From: Heterobasidion occidentale | Taxonomy: Eukaryota > Basidiomycota > Agaricomycetes > Russulales > Bondarzewiaceae | Assembly: GCA_039111635.1 (NCBI GenBank) | Contig: JBCAQO010000014.1 | Coordinates: 1-64,000, forward strand | DNA: 64,000 bases | Reading direction: 5' to 3' | In this document: one piece after another, positions 10,144 to 23,506 of the stretch | Position numbering within the stretch: the first letter of the stretch is position 1 | Layout: every line of letters starts with the position of its first letter | The notes under the pieces: model-generated | Seen by the model: the letters and a program-made list of their open reading frames with translations, nothing else | What the model was told of the DNA's origin: nothing | The model's database searches: none | Translations under genes and position numbers: made by a program

Positions 10144-10628
10144 CTAGTGGGGATGATTCTTGTGATGCTCTGAAAAGAAAGTTGAGAATGATGATATAAG
10201 CAAGAACGGAGCAAAAAATACTCACTCAAGTGCACTGCGTTCCAAGAGGAACACAACGACAAAACGCGTGAGCTAAGAGCAAGCGAATATGGACGACGGA
10301 CAGAGGACGCACTCTGGTAGTCAATGGTGTATCCCAGGCCGAAAATTGCGGCGATCGCGACAACGATGGGAGCGGCCGACGCGTTCTTTCCATCGAAGTA
10401 GCGGGCCTTGATACCACGGGCAGCAGGTGCAGCGGCTGGGCCTTTGGGGAGCTTCGAGTAGAAGTTGACGAGGGGGGTGAGGTCGGCACCCTGGCCAGCA
10501 GACTATCGACCGTACGTCGTGAGACGAAACTCGGGAGAGAGAGAAGGAATACGCACAAGGATAGACGGAGAGGCAATTTTGGGGGGCACAAGGCCGCCGA
10601 GCTGACGACGGACGAGAGAGGCGTACAT
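10144..10628 (-). CDS. ATP17: Mitochondrial F1Fo ATP synthase subunit f
   Basis: Small Fo-sector subunit of the mitochondrial ATP synthase, inserted in the inner membrane. Three exons on the minus strand (10628-10557, 10502-10313, 10169-10144) give 95 residues. The start is MYASLVRRQLGGLVPPKIAS, like other fungal subunit f N-termini. The body has LTPLVNFYSKLPKGPA and ARYFDGKNASAAPIVVAIAA, followed by a membrane segment ending GLGYTIDY, and a His/Lys-rich tail HHKNHPH. The second intron is 143 nt and the first 54 nt; the total of 288 nt is divisible by three. It is divergently transcribed from the Kap121 gene over a 198-bp gap, so the two probably share a promoter. Confidence 0.9.
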
Positions 10629-10826
10629 TGCGAGGGTGAGGAGGAGAGAGAGGTTGCGCTGGAATGATGTCGAGCACGCGCGTTTGCCCGGTGTTTGTCC
10701 CGGACAAATAGCCAACGCCGAATCGGGAAAATAGACGCTCAAGATCATCCTCAGAAATCAAGAGCCCCGCCACTGCCCCGCCTCGTCTGCTCGCCATCGT
10801 CCACCGCGGCGCCGTCCATCTTCGCG
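10629..10826. promoter_or_regulatory. Putative bidirectional promoter, ATP17 / KAP121
   Basis: Only 198 bp separate the two divergent start codons. Any promoter elements for both genes must lie here or in the 5' exons. I do not recognise a TATA box. Confidence 0.5.
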
Positions 10827-13800
10827 ATGGAGCCAGTCGTTCCAGCAGAGGTCATTGCCGAGCTCACACAGATTCTTTCCAATCTTGTCCTGGGCGACAA
10901 CGAGATTCGTTCCAGGTATGCCCCCAGTCCTCTTCTATCCTCGCCGTAGCCGGTTTTCATTCCGCGGTACAGTGCTGAGCGAGCCGTGAACGAACGCCTC
11001 TCCCAGACGCCAGAGGTTTATCTTCTCGCTCTGACTGAGTTTGCTACATCTGCCGACACCGAGGTGGTAAGGACAGCTGTCCTAATATCGTTAGTGCTCG
11101 CTGATCACGCTTTCAGATGCGCTCCTTCTCCTTAGTTCTCCTTCGCCGCCTCCTCTTCCGCCCTGCCCCCATGCAAACAACCAAAAGCGGTTCCATGACT
11201 CTCTACGACCATCTCTCTGTACAGACCCTTGCCACCGTCGAGCGTCTCCTCCTTCACTCCCTTTCTCATGAACCATCCGAAGTCGTTCGCCGCAAAGCCG
11301 TTGACACCATTTGCGACATTTCTAACAACTCTATGACTCGTGGTAGACCATGGCACGCTCTCCAAGCCCAGGCGTTTGCCATGACCCAAAGCGCCGATCC
11401 GATCGCCCGAGAAAGCGCTTTCCGTGTCTTCGCCGGATGTCCCAATCTCATCGTCGACCTTCAGACGGAATCAGTCCTAAGTCTACTACAGAAGGGTCTT
11501 CAGGACCCGCAGAGTGTCGAGGTACGTCCGCGTTCACAGATTACAGGTGCAGTGTCCCTTAGGCGCACCGGCGTCTATGGCGTGCCATTCGGCATGCACA
11601 TATATCTGGCTTTGTTCCCTTTATTCCCTGTCCTTTATCACGCGTTTATCGTTTTCACAAATCCAGGTTCGACACGCTGCTTTGCGAGCGTCTGTGTCCT
11701 ATCTGTCCTCGTCCGACTTGCATCAAATTGCACAATCCCTCTCGCTTATGTACCCCATGCTAGATACCTTACCAGCACTTCCGCACTCGCAGCTCCCGAG
11801 ATTCCTCAACACCCTCACGCCTCTTACAACATCATCTCCTCAACTCTTTGCCTCACACCTACCCGCGCTTCTTCGTTTCCTCCCTGCCCTCATACTGCCC
11901 TCTGCCGATCCCGGTCCCACGCCTACCGTCGCACGTCCATTCCCGAGTCCTCAGTCGGCATTCACCTTTCCGCCGGTCGTTGTAAATGGGAAGGAGAAGG
12001 AACATGATGTCGATGACTTGGATGAAGAGGCCGAGGAGGTAAGGAAGGCTGCGCTGGAGTTCATGATCAGCTTGAGTGAGGCCAAGCCAGGAATGGTCCG
12101 ACGAGTGGAAGGCTGGGTAACGGCTGTTGTGAGAGGATGCTTAGGAGGGATGGGAGAGTTAAGGGAGGACGAGTTGGAGGTGTGGTTGGAGGCCGATGTA
12201 GGTCTTCTCCTCCTCACACCCCTGACTGCCTCAACGAAAGTTCATACGCGAGCGATTTTGTGCAGCCAGCTGAAGATCCCACGGATGACACATATCCCCA
12301 CGTTTACGAGCAATCCCTTGATCGCCTGGCATGTGCGCTTGGAGGAAAGGCTGTCTTGCCCGCCGCCTTTCAGCACATACCTGGGATGCTGGCATCGCAT
12401 GATTGGAGGCTTCGCCATGCCGGTTTGATGGCTATCGCAGCTGTCGGTGAGGGTACGAGCAAGGTATGGCTTCGCTCCGGAATCTTTTGGAGATCATGTC
12501 CTGACATGTATCAAGGTCATGCAAAACGAGTTAGGCAAAGTTGTTGAGTAGGTCACATGCATTCGTTCATCTTGGTTCAGTGCTCATCTGCTTCAGACTC
12601 ATTATCCCATTATTTAATGATGCATATCCGCGCGTACGTTATGCTGCGTGCCAATGTGTGTGAGTGTCCTTCGCTCCTCTGCGCATGTTATTTTTAAAGG
12701 CAGATGCAGCGGGCAGCTATGTACCGATTTAGAGGTAACAATCACTATCCCTGCGTAGAGCATTCTCTCATGTTCTGTTATATATAGGAAATTATACAAG
12801 AGCAATACCATCGACAGCTATTCTCTGCCCTTATACCCACACTCGAAGCGCCTGAAGCTAGGTAATTGCGGTTTCCTTATATTTCGCTCTTTGGGTAGCA
12901 GCTCATATTAATGACTACAATGATAGGGTACATGCCCATGCGGCAGCTGCCCTTATCAACTTTTGCGAAGGTGTCGAACGGGATACACTCATCCCATACC
13001 TGGACCCCATCGTCGAGCGTCTGTTGAAATTACTGAACCCTGCGACCGACAGTGGTAGACAGGTGAAACGTTATGTGCAGGAACAGGCAATCACGACACT
13101 GGCTATGGTGGCGGACGCAAGCGAGACGACGTTCGCTAAAGTGAGTGCTTCTGACCATTTGAGCTTTTCCTAAAGGAATGACGGACCATCACCCAGCATT
13201 ATACTTCAATTATGCCTCTGTTGCTTAACGTTCTCCGCAACGCGAGCACGGCGGAGTACCGGAAATTAAGAGTAAAGGCAATGGAATGCGCTGGATTAAT
13301 CGGTCTGTCTTCCCAGTCAACATATACATATTCTCGTCTCATTCCACAGGGATCCAGCCATCGCTGTAGGCCGCGATGTGTTCCGTGGAGATGCAAACAC
13401 CTTCGTCGAGCTCCTTGTTCGAATACAAAGTGCGTTATCTTCTATTTGGAGATATCTTTCTGACGATGTGGGATGTTGCAGACAGCCCCGTGGATCCAAG
13501 CGACACGATGCTTCCGCACTACCTGATTGCAACCTGGGCAAAGGTATGCCAGGCCATGGGACCCGAGTTTGAGCCCTACCTCCCAGTTGTAATGCCTCCT
13601 TTGCTGCGCGCGGCAAGCGTCAAGGCTGATGTTTCTATCTATGGTCTGTTCCTCCTATAACATCATCCGCGTTTCGGAGCATCTGAATGATCTGTGAACA
13701 GATGATGATGAAGTGCCCGAAGACAAGGAAGGATGGGAAACGATCACGATGGACGGACAGCAAGTCGGTGTACGGACATCTGCGATTGATGAGAAGTGCC

Positions 13801-14449
13801 AGGCATTCGAGACTCTGGTGATCTACTGCTCGACCCTCGGCTCTCAATTCTCTCCTTACCTATCTCAAAGCCTGGAGCTGGTCTTGCCGTCGCTGCGCTT
13901 CTATCTGCACGATGGGGTACGGGAAGCTTGCGCCATGTAAGCCAATGTGTGCTTTTCTTAAGAATATGTTGATCATGCCTTGGCAGGATTCTTCCAATGT
14001 TGATCGCCTGTGGCAAAAATAGCGGCACCCTCACCAATCAGATGGTGTCCGCAACATTTTCACAGCTAATTCACTGCATCTCGACAGAGAGCGATGCGTC
14101 GTTCTTGTCCTCTCTCTACAAATGCATTGTGGATTGCCTTCGCATCCTCGGCGGTCCCTCTGCGCTTCCATCGGAGCTGCATGCCAGCGTTCTCGAAGCG
14201 ACGAAGCGGCAGCTGCAGACGATCGCCGACAAAAGAAAGGTGCGCACTGCGCGACCGCAAGCGGAGATCGAGGACGAGAAGGAGGATCTGGCGTTGATTG
14301 AAGAGATGGAGGAGTTTGCCCTCGAAGATATCAGTAAGCTGTTGTCAATGTTCGATCCGAATCATTCGCTCTTGATCGCCATCTCGAGCGTGAGAGAGCT
14401 TGGATTAGGACTTGATGCATGGGATAGCGAGGAAGGGGGAGAAGGGTGA
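10827..14449 (+). CDS. KAP121: Importin subunit beta-3 (Kap121/IPO5 family karyopherin)
   Basis: A HEAT-repeat karyopherin that carries cargoes such as ribosomal proteins and histones through nuclear pores under Ran-GTP control. I can thread 15 exons with short GT-AG introns: 10827-10915, 10973-11066, 11117-11521, 11667-12197, 12266-12463, 12516-12547, 12597-12659, 12710-12734, 12788-12861, 12927-13140, 13197-13302, 13358-13429, 13482-13643, 13702-13936, 13987-14449. Together they make 2,763 nt in one frame (920 residues). Family features are the HEAT helices [14 protein letters not shown] and [12 protein letters not shown], the acidic insert [37 protein letters not shown], and GIKTxxLEEK-like [16 protein letters not shown]. 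Kap121/IPO5 proteins are usually about 1,090 residues, so the final HEAT repeats seem to be missing. Downstream sequence is not coding. Confidence 0.85.
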
Positions 14450-14750
14450 GAGGAAGAGGAAGATGTCCATAGCCATTGCTGTGTCCTTTCCAATCTTTTG
14501 TTTGCTGTCTAATCACTCTTGTTGTTTCAGTAATATTGTGAATTTCAGTTGTATTGCACGTCTGCCGAGATGATTGACACCACATGCAAAGGGGCTCGCG
14601 TCAAAGGATACAATTCCTCCTCATGTCCCCATCTATCACCATTGGGTTCTAATCCTGTAAGTCCTAGATGAATGTCAACGTCCTAGATGAATATAAAGTG
14701 GTACAAATCGAAACTGCAGATACACGCCACGACCCCTATATCCAGCCTAA
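14450..14750. other. Convergent intergenic spacer
   Basis: A 300-bp AT-richer spacer between the stop of the karyopherin (+) and the stop of the H+-ATPase (-). I see no gene. It presumably holds both polyadenylation regions. Confidence 0.6.
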
Positions 14751-17700
14751 CTAAAGCTGCTGCTCATTTCCGTTGTCTGGCTCTCGAATCTCCTCCTGCT
14801 TTTTCTTGCCATCGCTTGGCTCTTGCTTCTGATCTTGCTGCCCCTTGTCGTTTGTCTTCCCGTTGGCTGTACTGTCGTGTGAACCTTGGTCTTTTGCCTT
14901 TGACGTCTTCGAAGTATCCTCGTGTTCACTTGAAGCAGCCCCAAATCTATAAAAGTCTTCGCCGTGCGAGTCGCGTTCGTGAATAAGTGTCATCCGCCTC
15001 ATCTCAGTAAGGAAATTCTCCAGTTTCGTGTTCTTGGAGCTCCGCTGAAATTGGGCATCACGAGCAAGAGGATTAAGGGTGAGATCAACCGACTCAGGTG
15101 AAAATACGTCCTTACATTGCGTCGTCCTATATTATCAAGCCACTTGATTTTGTTCAAAAGAAGGTCTAAGTCGATGATGAGCTCGCTGAAGTACTTTCAT
15201 CTATTCCTAAGATGTTACTCACATGCAATTCCTACGACCACGGTGACCCCAAACGCGAAGAGCCAGATCCTAACGACGGCAACAATGCTTGTCCATCTAT
15301 AATGATCCGGCAAAGTTATAGCACAGAATCGAGCCCAGCGAGCTTCGGACAACATACCCACTGTGAGGAGCCGGGCCAGATATCCATCCGAATAAAGCAA
15401 AGATGGTAGCCAGAACATCAACTCCAAAGACAGCAGCGAGTAACTGCCAACTAGGCCAAACGAACGGTCCGGAGTTCGGTCCTTGCGAAAGACGAGTGAT
15501 CAAGATGATCCAAGATTCCGTCAATGCGACTTCCAAGAAAAGCACTTCCTGAACGCTGATCAAGCATTCAGATCCAGCTTAATTGATTGTAGGCGTTGAG
15601 CGGAAGGGGAGAGCTTACCTGCCGAAATTCTGAACTATTCCTCCTGACTTGAGAAATAGCGTGCCGCGTACGATCCATGTGCCTGCAGCCAGTAGAATAC
15701 CTAAACCAAGTCTTTAACAGCCATTCGCTTTCAACAATTTTCAAAGCCTACTTACCCATGATTGTCGAGATAATCCACACTTTCGGAAGCTGCCAGTCCA
15801 CTGGCATTCGTTCGAAGGGAGCATTGTCGTAGGCGATGGCAATAGTTGCAACACTGAGTACAATGACTGTGAATATGTGTGTATCAAGATATTGAATGGA
15901 TATACTCTGCAAATATAGCAAGGAATACAATCAAGTCGACACGGATGGTCTCGTTGAGAATGAGCATCGAAAGCATCTGGTCGTGTCCAGTCGTCAAGAT
16001 ATTGATGACTAGGGAGTACTTGGAATTTACCAGATAGACCTCGAGGTGAATGCAAAGTGCGATTCTGTATATGATATAAGCCTTCATGCCTAAGACGAAT
16101 GCTCAGACGAGATGTTGAAATCAAAAAGGGTGGCCCTCTCACGATGGAAGATCTGTCGGGCGACCTTAATGCTTGTGATGATTGTACTGAGGCCTTCGTC
16201 CAAGAACACCACGTCGGCAGCGCTACGAGCAGCGTCTGAAGCACCCTCGACAGCTATACCGCAGTCTGCCTTCTTCAACGAAGGCGCGTCGTCTGATAAG
16301 GCATAAAATGGCAAATTCCCTATGAAATCATTGTGGACACTTACTGACGCCCTGCGGATGAGAAAGAAAGCATCGTGATCAGCATAGACAAACAAAACGG
16401 AATGAATGACTGTGACGGACGTCTCCGGTCATGGCTGTGAGATGGCCTCGCTCCTGGAGCATAGACACGACCTGCGAATTCAACCATTTAAAAACATAAT
16501 GCATGCAAATGATCACAGCATCGTATACCTGATACTTGTGCTCAGGGAATACTTCAGCGAATCCGTCAGCACCCTCAATGAAATCTCTGACATCAGAGCC
16601 TGACATAGCGCCTCCGATGAGACGCTCCGAATCATACACGTTAGTTCCCAACGATAGTTGTTTGCAAGTTTCGATGGCGATGGCGACAGCGTCTCCGGTG
16701 AGCATTTTGATGTGCTGAAATATCGTCTAGCTTTGATTCAGGTGACAACCAGTACCAGGACTCACCACACCCAAGTCTATAGCCTCGCGGATTGTCTGTT
16801 GTAAAAGAAGCATCAAGTTAGGCCAAAGAAGCTACCGTAAAAACAAAACTCACGGCAGCTGTATCTGAACGGGGCGGATCAAACATGCACAACATGCCGA
16901 GCAGTTCCCATTCTTTCCCGTCCTCCTTCACCGCAACACCTAAGCTGCGGAACCCGCGCTGTGCAAATTCTTGAGCGGTACTCCTGTATTGAGTGACAGT
17001 GGATTGGGGAAATTTGGCAAGCTTCAGGATGCTGTGAAAAGCTCGATAGATCAGATGTGCTTAGAGCGGAACAGCAAAGAAACAGACGCATTCGGAGCTC
17101 CCTTGGCGCATGTGTATCGCTTGCCATCTCGTTCGACCTCGGCAGTGATGCGTTTTGATACCGGATCAAAAGGTGTGAACTGATGCGTTGTCCACCCGCC
17201 TCGAAGATTCTCTTGTGCTTTTGGGAAATCCTGACAAACAACATTGAAGCGCTATAGTTTGTTCTGGGTATGATCAGGAAAAGGGAGATGATACCTTCAG
17301 GCCTATGATGGTAACCTTGTCGATCGGATCAAGAGACTTTATGTTGTGTGACGATGCGAGGACCGCGACCTGGATTAAATATCAGGTTATCTCAACGCTC
17401 GATCTGATCTAGGCGCGAATCGTACTGACAGTCATGAACCAGGCAGGATCGACATCCGGCGCGATGTAAGGGGTGTTCAGTGACAGCTTGTTCGCGGTCA
17501 ACGTCCCGGTCTTGTCTGAACAGAGCATATCAACACCTATATTGGGCCAGTGGCGATTTAGTGTGCGCTCGAGGAGCAGTCATACAGGTGGGCGCACCGG
17601 CCAAAGATTCGATGGCAGTCAGCTTTTGGACAATAGCTTTGCGGCGGGCGAGGTATGCAGCTCCGACGGCCCTGAACAAAACGTCAATAATGAAGTCGAT

Positions 17701-19684
17701 AGTCGTAAGTTGGAAGGGGACGCACATCGTGGTCGTCGTAACACATGGCAATCCGACCGGCACCTGGACAGGGGCAACTTGGGGATGAGCAGAGGGCTAA
17801 TAGCCAAGGGATGGATAGGAAATCACCCCGATAATCTATTGAAAGAAATTCAGCTAGCGGATAATATTCACAAAGGGTCAACTGACAAAGAAAATCAACG
17901 CGTAGACGAGCAAGCTATTCTCCTTGGGGGTTGCTATACCAATTCCCCTGCACAGTAGGGAGTATCGCATAAACCGTTTTCCTCTCGAAAAAGATTATTT
18001 TTACCTGAAAAATCCTCCGATCCACACAATAAAGATGAACGCAATAACAAGCACGAGCAACGTAGTTCCGATACCGCCGAGAACGATCTGGAAATGACCA
18101 ACGTCATGGGAGCCTGATATCAAGTAGCTCGTCAGTGTCCGTCGGTGCTACAACGTCGACAGTAGGCGCACTTGTTACTAGAGCCGCTGTCTTGCCCACG
18201 AATGACTGGGGTGCTGCGCAGGTGACGACGGCCAACACCTATATGAGCACTCTCAACGCTTTAGTACACTTACGACAGACACTGAAAGCGCACCTTTCCT
18301 CTCTTGACGCCGCAGGTGTAATACGCAACATCTCCCTGTTGGTTATGAGATGTTAGCCAGTGGATACTCTGGGACCACAATACTAACAGCAAACTTTTCC
18401 ACAGCTAGGGACTCTCCAGTGATGGCGCTTTGATCGACGGAGCACAGGGAGGGTCCTTTGTTAACGCCTCCACCGTCGCCATCGTTAGATGCGGCGTCGT
18501 CGTTGCCATCGGCTTTCTGCTCCTGGTCAGATTTTTCCACTCGTTCGCGCGCCGCTCTTGACTAAAGCCATAGTATGTCGCATTCAGCCACCTACCGTCG
18601 CTTGCGCAAGTGATCACACGCACCTTCGATCCATCTTTGTCGTCATAGTTGGCCAAAATCTGTAGTACAATGAACCAGTGCACGTAACGTCGATATCATG
18701 CTGCAAGAAAAAATACCTTGGCATCTGCGGGAATTGTGCTTCCTTCCTCCAAGATGACCTGAGAGGGGTCAGGAGCTGAATCTTACATCAGGGGCGAGAG
18801 GCCCTTACGATATCTCCCGCGACAAGTTCACGCGCCTCGATCTCGGTTTCCTTCCCGTTTCTAATGACTGTTGCTCGCATTGCGATACCGGCTTTGAGCT
18901 GGGCGACGATGTCACCTGCTTGCCTGAAAAGAAAGAAAATCAGAGACATTGACGTCTCGCCGAGCGAGGAAAAGTGAAACACACTTTTCCTGGTACCATC
19001 CAACGCCAGCATTCATGAAGAGGATCCCAATCTACACAGTGGACCAAGACGCTATCACGATGAACCTCGATCAATAAACAGAAAAGAGCAGCGTACGATG
19101 ACACCAAAGTCGATCCAATCGCGCAAACCGGCGGAAAGAATGACGGCGATTTCCATAACATAGAGGATGGGCCCGCGGAAGTAGGAGACAAACTTGAGGA
19201 ACTGATTCTCGTGTGGACTGGAGAGCTCGTTATATCCATAGCCTTGGCGGTGTGAGTCTACGTCTGTGTCGGACAGGCCTCGTGTCATGTCCGTTTGAAG
19301 CCAGTCTTCGGGAACCTTGGTCCGGTCAGTGATTGATCTCGAAACAAGAACGCGTAGGGCGGGCCAAACCTTATTTTCTTTGAGACTCTGTTTCTTGACT
19401 TTTTTCCATGGTGCGTACCAGAGGCGACGATATTCGGGCTCCTCTTCGTCTCGGTCGTCTTCTCCGCTGTGCGAAAGCTTCGCGGCCTGCTCGTTGGCAT
19501 ACCTTAGCAGGAGCTCGTACTCGTCACCATCCGCATAGGCTATGAATGAGGAGAGTAAGCTTGGCGCCGAGTGAATCTGGGCGGGGTGCGTACGATCTGG
19601 CTTCTCCGCCGCCGAGGAGTCGGATGTGGCAGCGGCAGACTCCACGTCGGACGAGTTGCGCTTTCGATGTCTGAGGAAGCCCAT
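14751..19684 (-). CDS. PMA1: Plasma-membrane H+-ATPase (P3A-type)
   Basis: The P-type proton pump that energises the fungal plasma membrane. It is spread over many short exons on the minus strand, starting at ATG 19684 ([16 protein letters not shown]). In order I see: a cytosolic N-terminus; the first membrane hairpin ([20 protein letters not shown]); the actuator-domain TGES in [14 protein letters not shown] (near 18,415); the phosphorylated Asp in [14 protein letters not shown] (near 17,510); the nucleotide-binding segment [15 protein letters not shown] with [18 protein letters not shown]; the hinge MTGD...[13 protein letters not shown], split by an intron; and [30 protein letters not shown] carries the proton-binding Asp, across an intron. 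An acidic stretch of about 28 residues precedes TGES. The C-terminal tail is Gln/Lys/Glu-rich. Exon borders were not all fixed. Confidence 0.92.
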
Positions 19685-21864
19685 TTGACGGCCAACAACG
19701 GTGGATGATCTACAGCAGCGACAGAAAACAAAATCAGGGAGGAAGAGCAACAAGCGGGCCCCTGATCACTCGGCGAGGACAACTAGGGGCCAGCGATGAC
19801 GTAGCTCAGGCATGCCGGACGTGCTGAGGCTCGAGTGGGAAAGCGCGCGACGATGACACGCACTCCGTCATGCGCTATTCTTAGCTACATCTCCACTGTC
19901 CTCCATTGGGATAGTTAGCTGTCTTGATCTCTATGAATGACCTGTGTACGGTCCGGAGATTTCCAAGTCATCACTGTTGAGGCCGATCTAACGTATGAAT
20001 GCCATCGTGTTCGATCTGCAACAAGTTCATCAAAAGAGGCCTTTCCAAATTCAATTTCTAGAACCAAGTCACATAGAGAACCAAAGTCCATGAGGTTTTG
20101 ACAGTGTGTCATGCTGTGTGTGGCCAGCAGCAGGCCAACCATGGAGCTGCCTGGAGCTGTGAGCATGATATCAGTTTTGGATTCACACGCTGCCGATTTC
20201 GGCCGTCCTTGCCCAGATTGTATCAGGAGAAAAAAAGGCGGATTATAAGAAAACCTGTGTATCCACGAATGACCCATATGATAACTCATCTAAGCGAATG
20301 CCAATGCTGCTCTATCGTCTCGACTAGACCATCTCTCTGACTCTCTCAAGCACACAGAACGTCACGGAGTCTGATAGCAAAACGCGCCTTTGACCTCTCG
20401 TTAGGCACCACCTACTCTTTGTCCGTAAACCAGGAACCTGACGTTCAGCTCAGCTGAGAGAAGGGATAGACAGGATACATACTGCATCAGACATTGAGAT
20501 CAGTGTTTCAGAAGGCAGAGACACGTCACATATTCGATGCGTGATTGCGCGAAATGCGATGCGCCCTACGGCGATGTGTCGCTGTATCACATTGGGAGGC
20601 CTATGGGAACAAGATCATCGATCATTCACCTTTTGAATGAGAGCGTAATGTTCGTTCGTAGTCGATAGGCGATGCACATCGGATAGGCCCAGACCTGCCC
20701 CTGGACTGAGTTGCATCTTGCTCGTTCGTGAACCCGTTGACTCTCGTATACAACCCTCCCGACTTTTCGAGGCCATTGCCCAACATCCCGCTCTCGCAGT
20801 CAAGCGCTGGGGGAAGGTAGGCTGGAGAAGTCTTCTCGACAGGTGTGTGGTTCTCCTATGCATTGACACTCGGTGCTGCATTTTGATCTTTGGATGATCG
20901 AGATGGGGAGAAAACATGTATTGTCGGTACAGCCATATCCATTGTGTTCACAAAAGTAGAGGAAATCGTACCGGATACCAGCAATAATTTACGATAATGA
21001 GGTCGCTCTCTCTTTCTTCTCTTTCTTTCCCCTTTCCGAGATGATTCACACTGCGTGAACATCTATCCCCCGACTTGTACAGAATCATACCCTCATATTG
21101 CATCCGGCGTGCTTGGGGGCCGCTTCCACGTCCATGTCGAAGTCTCCGTATCCGCCTAGACGCTATGGCGTGCTGCGCAACCGGCTTCTGTGTGCGTATG
21201 GGTGGATTGAAGCAAGGCAAGTTCAAGGGGACAGAGGAGATGATTACGGCTGAAGACCGGATTTCGAGTAGAAAGAGTGGTAAACAAGGGGTGAGCAGAC
21301 CAGCTGTGAGGGAAGGGTGTGGATAGAGTAGGGTGCCGCGGGTCACGATAATAGGAGGTGGATATATATGGATGTTGCCAATGCCTTGGCTTCGGCATCC
21401 CTACAGAGCGGGAAGGAAAAGCACACGCGGGACGAAATCGATGAGGCGAGACGTTTCTGAGAATTGTGATGACGCCGGAGGGGGTGTGATGGATGTATAC
21501 ACTGGAGGTATGACGGACACGGGAATATGCGATGATGGAGATGAATGTGAATGAATAACACGATCTGAAATTCAGGGCTGTCAATCATTGCAGGTTCGGA
21601 TCACACCAAGAACACTCACCGACGACAAGACGACAAAAGATTCCTATCAGACGTCGACAAGCCGAGGGAATTGAAATATGGGTCCGAGAGATGGTACAAA
21701 GCAAACGCGTAGGCGTCACAGAACGAGGCGGAGGAAAAATTAGAGACAAGAGAATGCGGATAGTCGTGAAAGGAAGGGGATAACATAGATGAAGGGTAAG
21801 GTCCAAGATCGAACCGACGATACAGTAGGGAGACACAGATTGTCCCAAATTAGGAATGAGCACG
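19685..21864. other. Long upstream region of PMA1 / 3' flank of the G-alpha gene
   Basis: About 2.2 kb without a recognisable gene. It lies upstream of the PMA1 start and downstream of the G-alpha stop, both genes on the minus strand. Short frames on both strands (for example minus 19915-20289 and 21156-21584) show no domain. A long leader and promoter for a highly expressed proton pump is the simplest reading. Confidence 0.55.
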
Positions 21865-23506
21865 TCAAAGGATTCCGGACTCTTTGAGAGCGTTTTGAAG
21901 AATCGTTTCCTTGACAGTGACGAACACGAGCCGAATATTTGAGGTATCGGTAGCCTGCGTTATACTATGTAACAGCAAGATATCAGGATTCGATAGACAT
22001 AAGACAGATACAAAATGTGGTGGAGCGATGAAATCCACGCGATGAATACGCACTGCGGGTAAACACTCAATCGCGCCCGGTTTGCCTGCATAAATCGCCA
22101 GAGAATGTACTTTGCGCCTTTATTCACATCGGCTCCGCCTGTGTACTCTGGGAAGTAGCGTTCTAGAGGCACCTAATCAACAAATGCTTAGTGCATTGAA
22201 CGATGAAAATGAATGGCGCAAACACTGACCTTCGGTAGCTTATTCTTGAAGACGTCAATCTTATTCAAAAACAAAATAATCGATGTTCGAAGGAACCATC
22301 TTGAGTTGATGACCGAATCGAAGAGGACGAGTGACTCCGCCATTCGATTCTAAAGAAATTATCACAGGGTTGATGGGGGTATGTGTATTAGTGCTCATGA
22401 GTTCTATACACGTGCAACGAGCAACGGACCTGATTTTTCTCTTCCAAAAGGACCTGATCGTACTCTGACAATGCTGTACAAAAGATAATGCTGGTGACAC
22501 TCTCAAACGAGTGAATCCACTTCTTGCGCTCTGAACGCTGTCCTCCCACATCAAACATGTGTATTCTGAGCAGCTTTGAGCATGACACACTAGACGCCAG
22601 TTGGAGCAATAACGCACGACAGTGTACCCATATTAAACCGTGTTTCAGTGATCCCCGTGCTCTTTGCTCGAGCTCGCAGGACGTCTTCCTGTGTTGGTAC
22701 GTAGTTGTTTGCTGCTAGTCGGTGGGCTTCTGTGAAGAAACTAAAGGGCCGATACTGCGTGAGAAAAATGGCGCGGCGACGAAAATGAAGGCAGAAAGCC
22801 CACTATGATGCGGAATCCATAAGGTAGAATTGTGACGAGTGATCCATCATCTTGGCGATTATTGGGTCTTGCCAGAGATCTTGGATGTCATGTGCCATTT
22901 CAGGGCTGAAGAAAAAGGTGGGATCGGACTCTGCGAGCTCGTAGTTCAGAAGCCGCTGGAGATTGTCCTACGACCACAGCGTCAGAGCTATGGTACATGG
23001 GGGAGAGGAGGGGGGAAGAATATACCTTGTTCAAAGGCATGATTGGCTCCAGGCCGATCTTCGCGAGAGCATTGATTACAGCGTGCGCGCTCTCGAGGAG
23101 ATTCTTCCATATTAGAGGGCGGAAGGCCAAGAGTTCCTCAGTCGTGTACCCGTTCTGATGAATGATCTTCATTTGCTTCACGATAGTCGATTTCCCTGAC
23201 TCGCCAGAGCCTACAAGCAAGGAGTTAGTTCACAAGAGGCGCCGGATGAAAGGGACCGGTACGGGCGGAGCGAAGTAGGCGGTCGAGGTATTCAGAACAT
23301 GGATTGAGAGAAATGCGCCGCCCGTTTCGAACGCATCCTCATTCCGAATGCACTGAGTGGCGACGAAGAGAACAAAAGGACTCACCAAGTAGCAGAATCT
23401 TACATTCGCGCTTGAACTTCTTAGAGTCCTCCTCGATCTGTTTATCAATTTCGTCCGAGCGCGTCTTCCCCTCTCGCAGCTCTGAATTTGACATACAGTT
23501 GCCCAT
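21865..23506 (-). CDS. Heterotrimeric G-protein alpha subunit (GNA-3/Gpa3-like group)
   Basis: Membrane-bound GTPase that couples seven-helix receptors to cAMP or MAP-kinase signalling. The start [14 protein letters not shown] gives Gly2 and Cys4, the myristoylation and palmitoylation sites. The P-loop is GSGESGKS (residues 41-48), followed by [12 protein letters not shown]. Switch I is [14 protein letters not shown], with the catalytic Arg and the Mg-binding Thr. [12 protein letters not shown] carries the catalytic Gln, NKID gives guanine specificity, and the late TQATDT loop matches TCAT. The C-terminus ends NALKESGIL, and the Gly-Ile-Leu tail with the [18 protein letters not shown] form fits the fungal group that regulates adenylate cyclase. 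It is interrupted by several introns of about 50-110 nt, and the borders around 22570-22640 were not resolved. No key residue is missing. Confidence 0.9.

Noticed and set aside
19915..20289. 124-codon minus-strand frame upstream of PMA1
   Set aside because: No recognisable features, no supporting splice pattern; likely chance.
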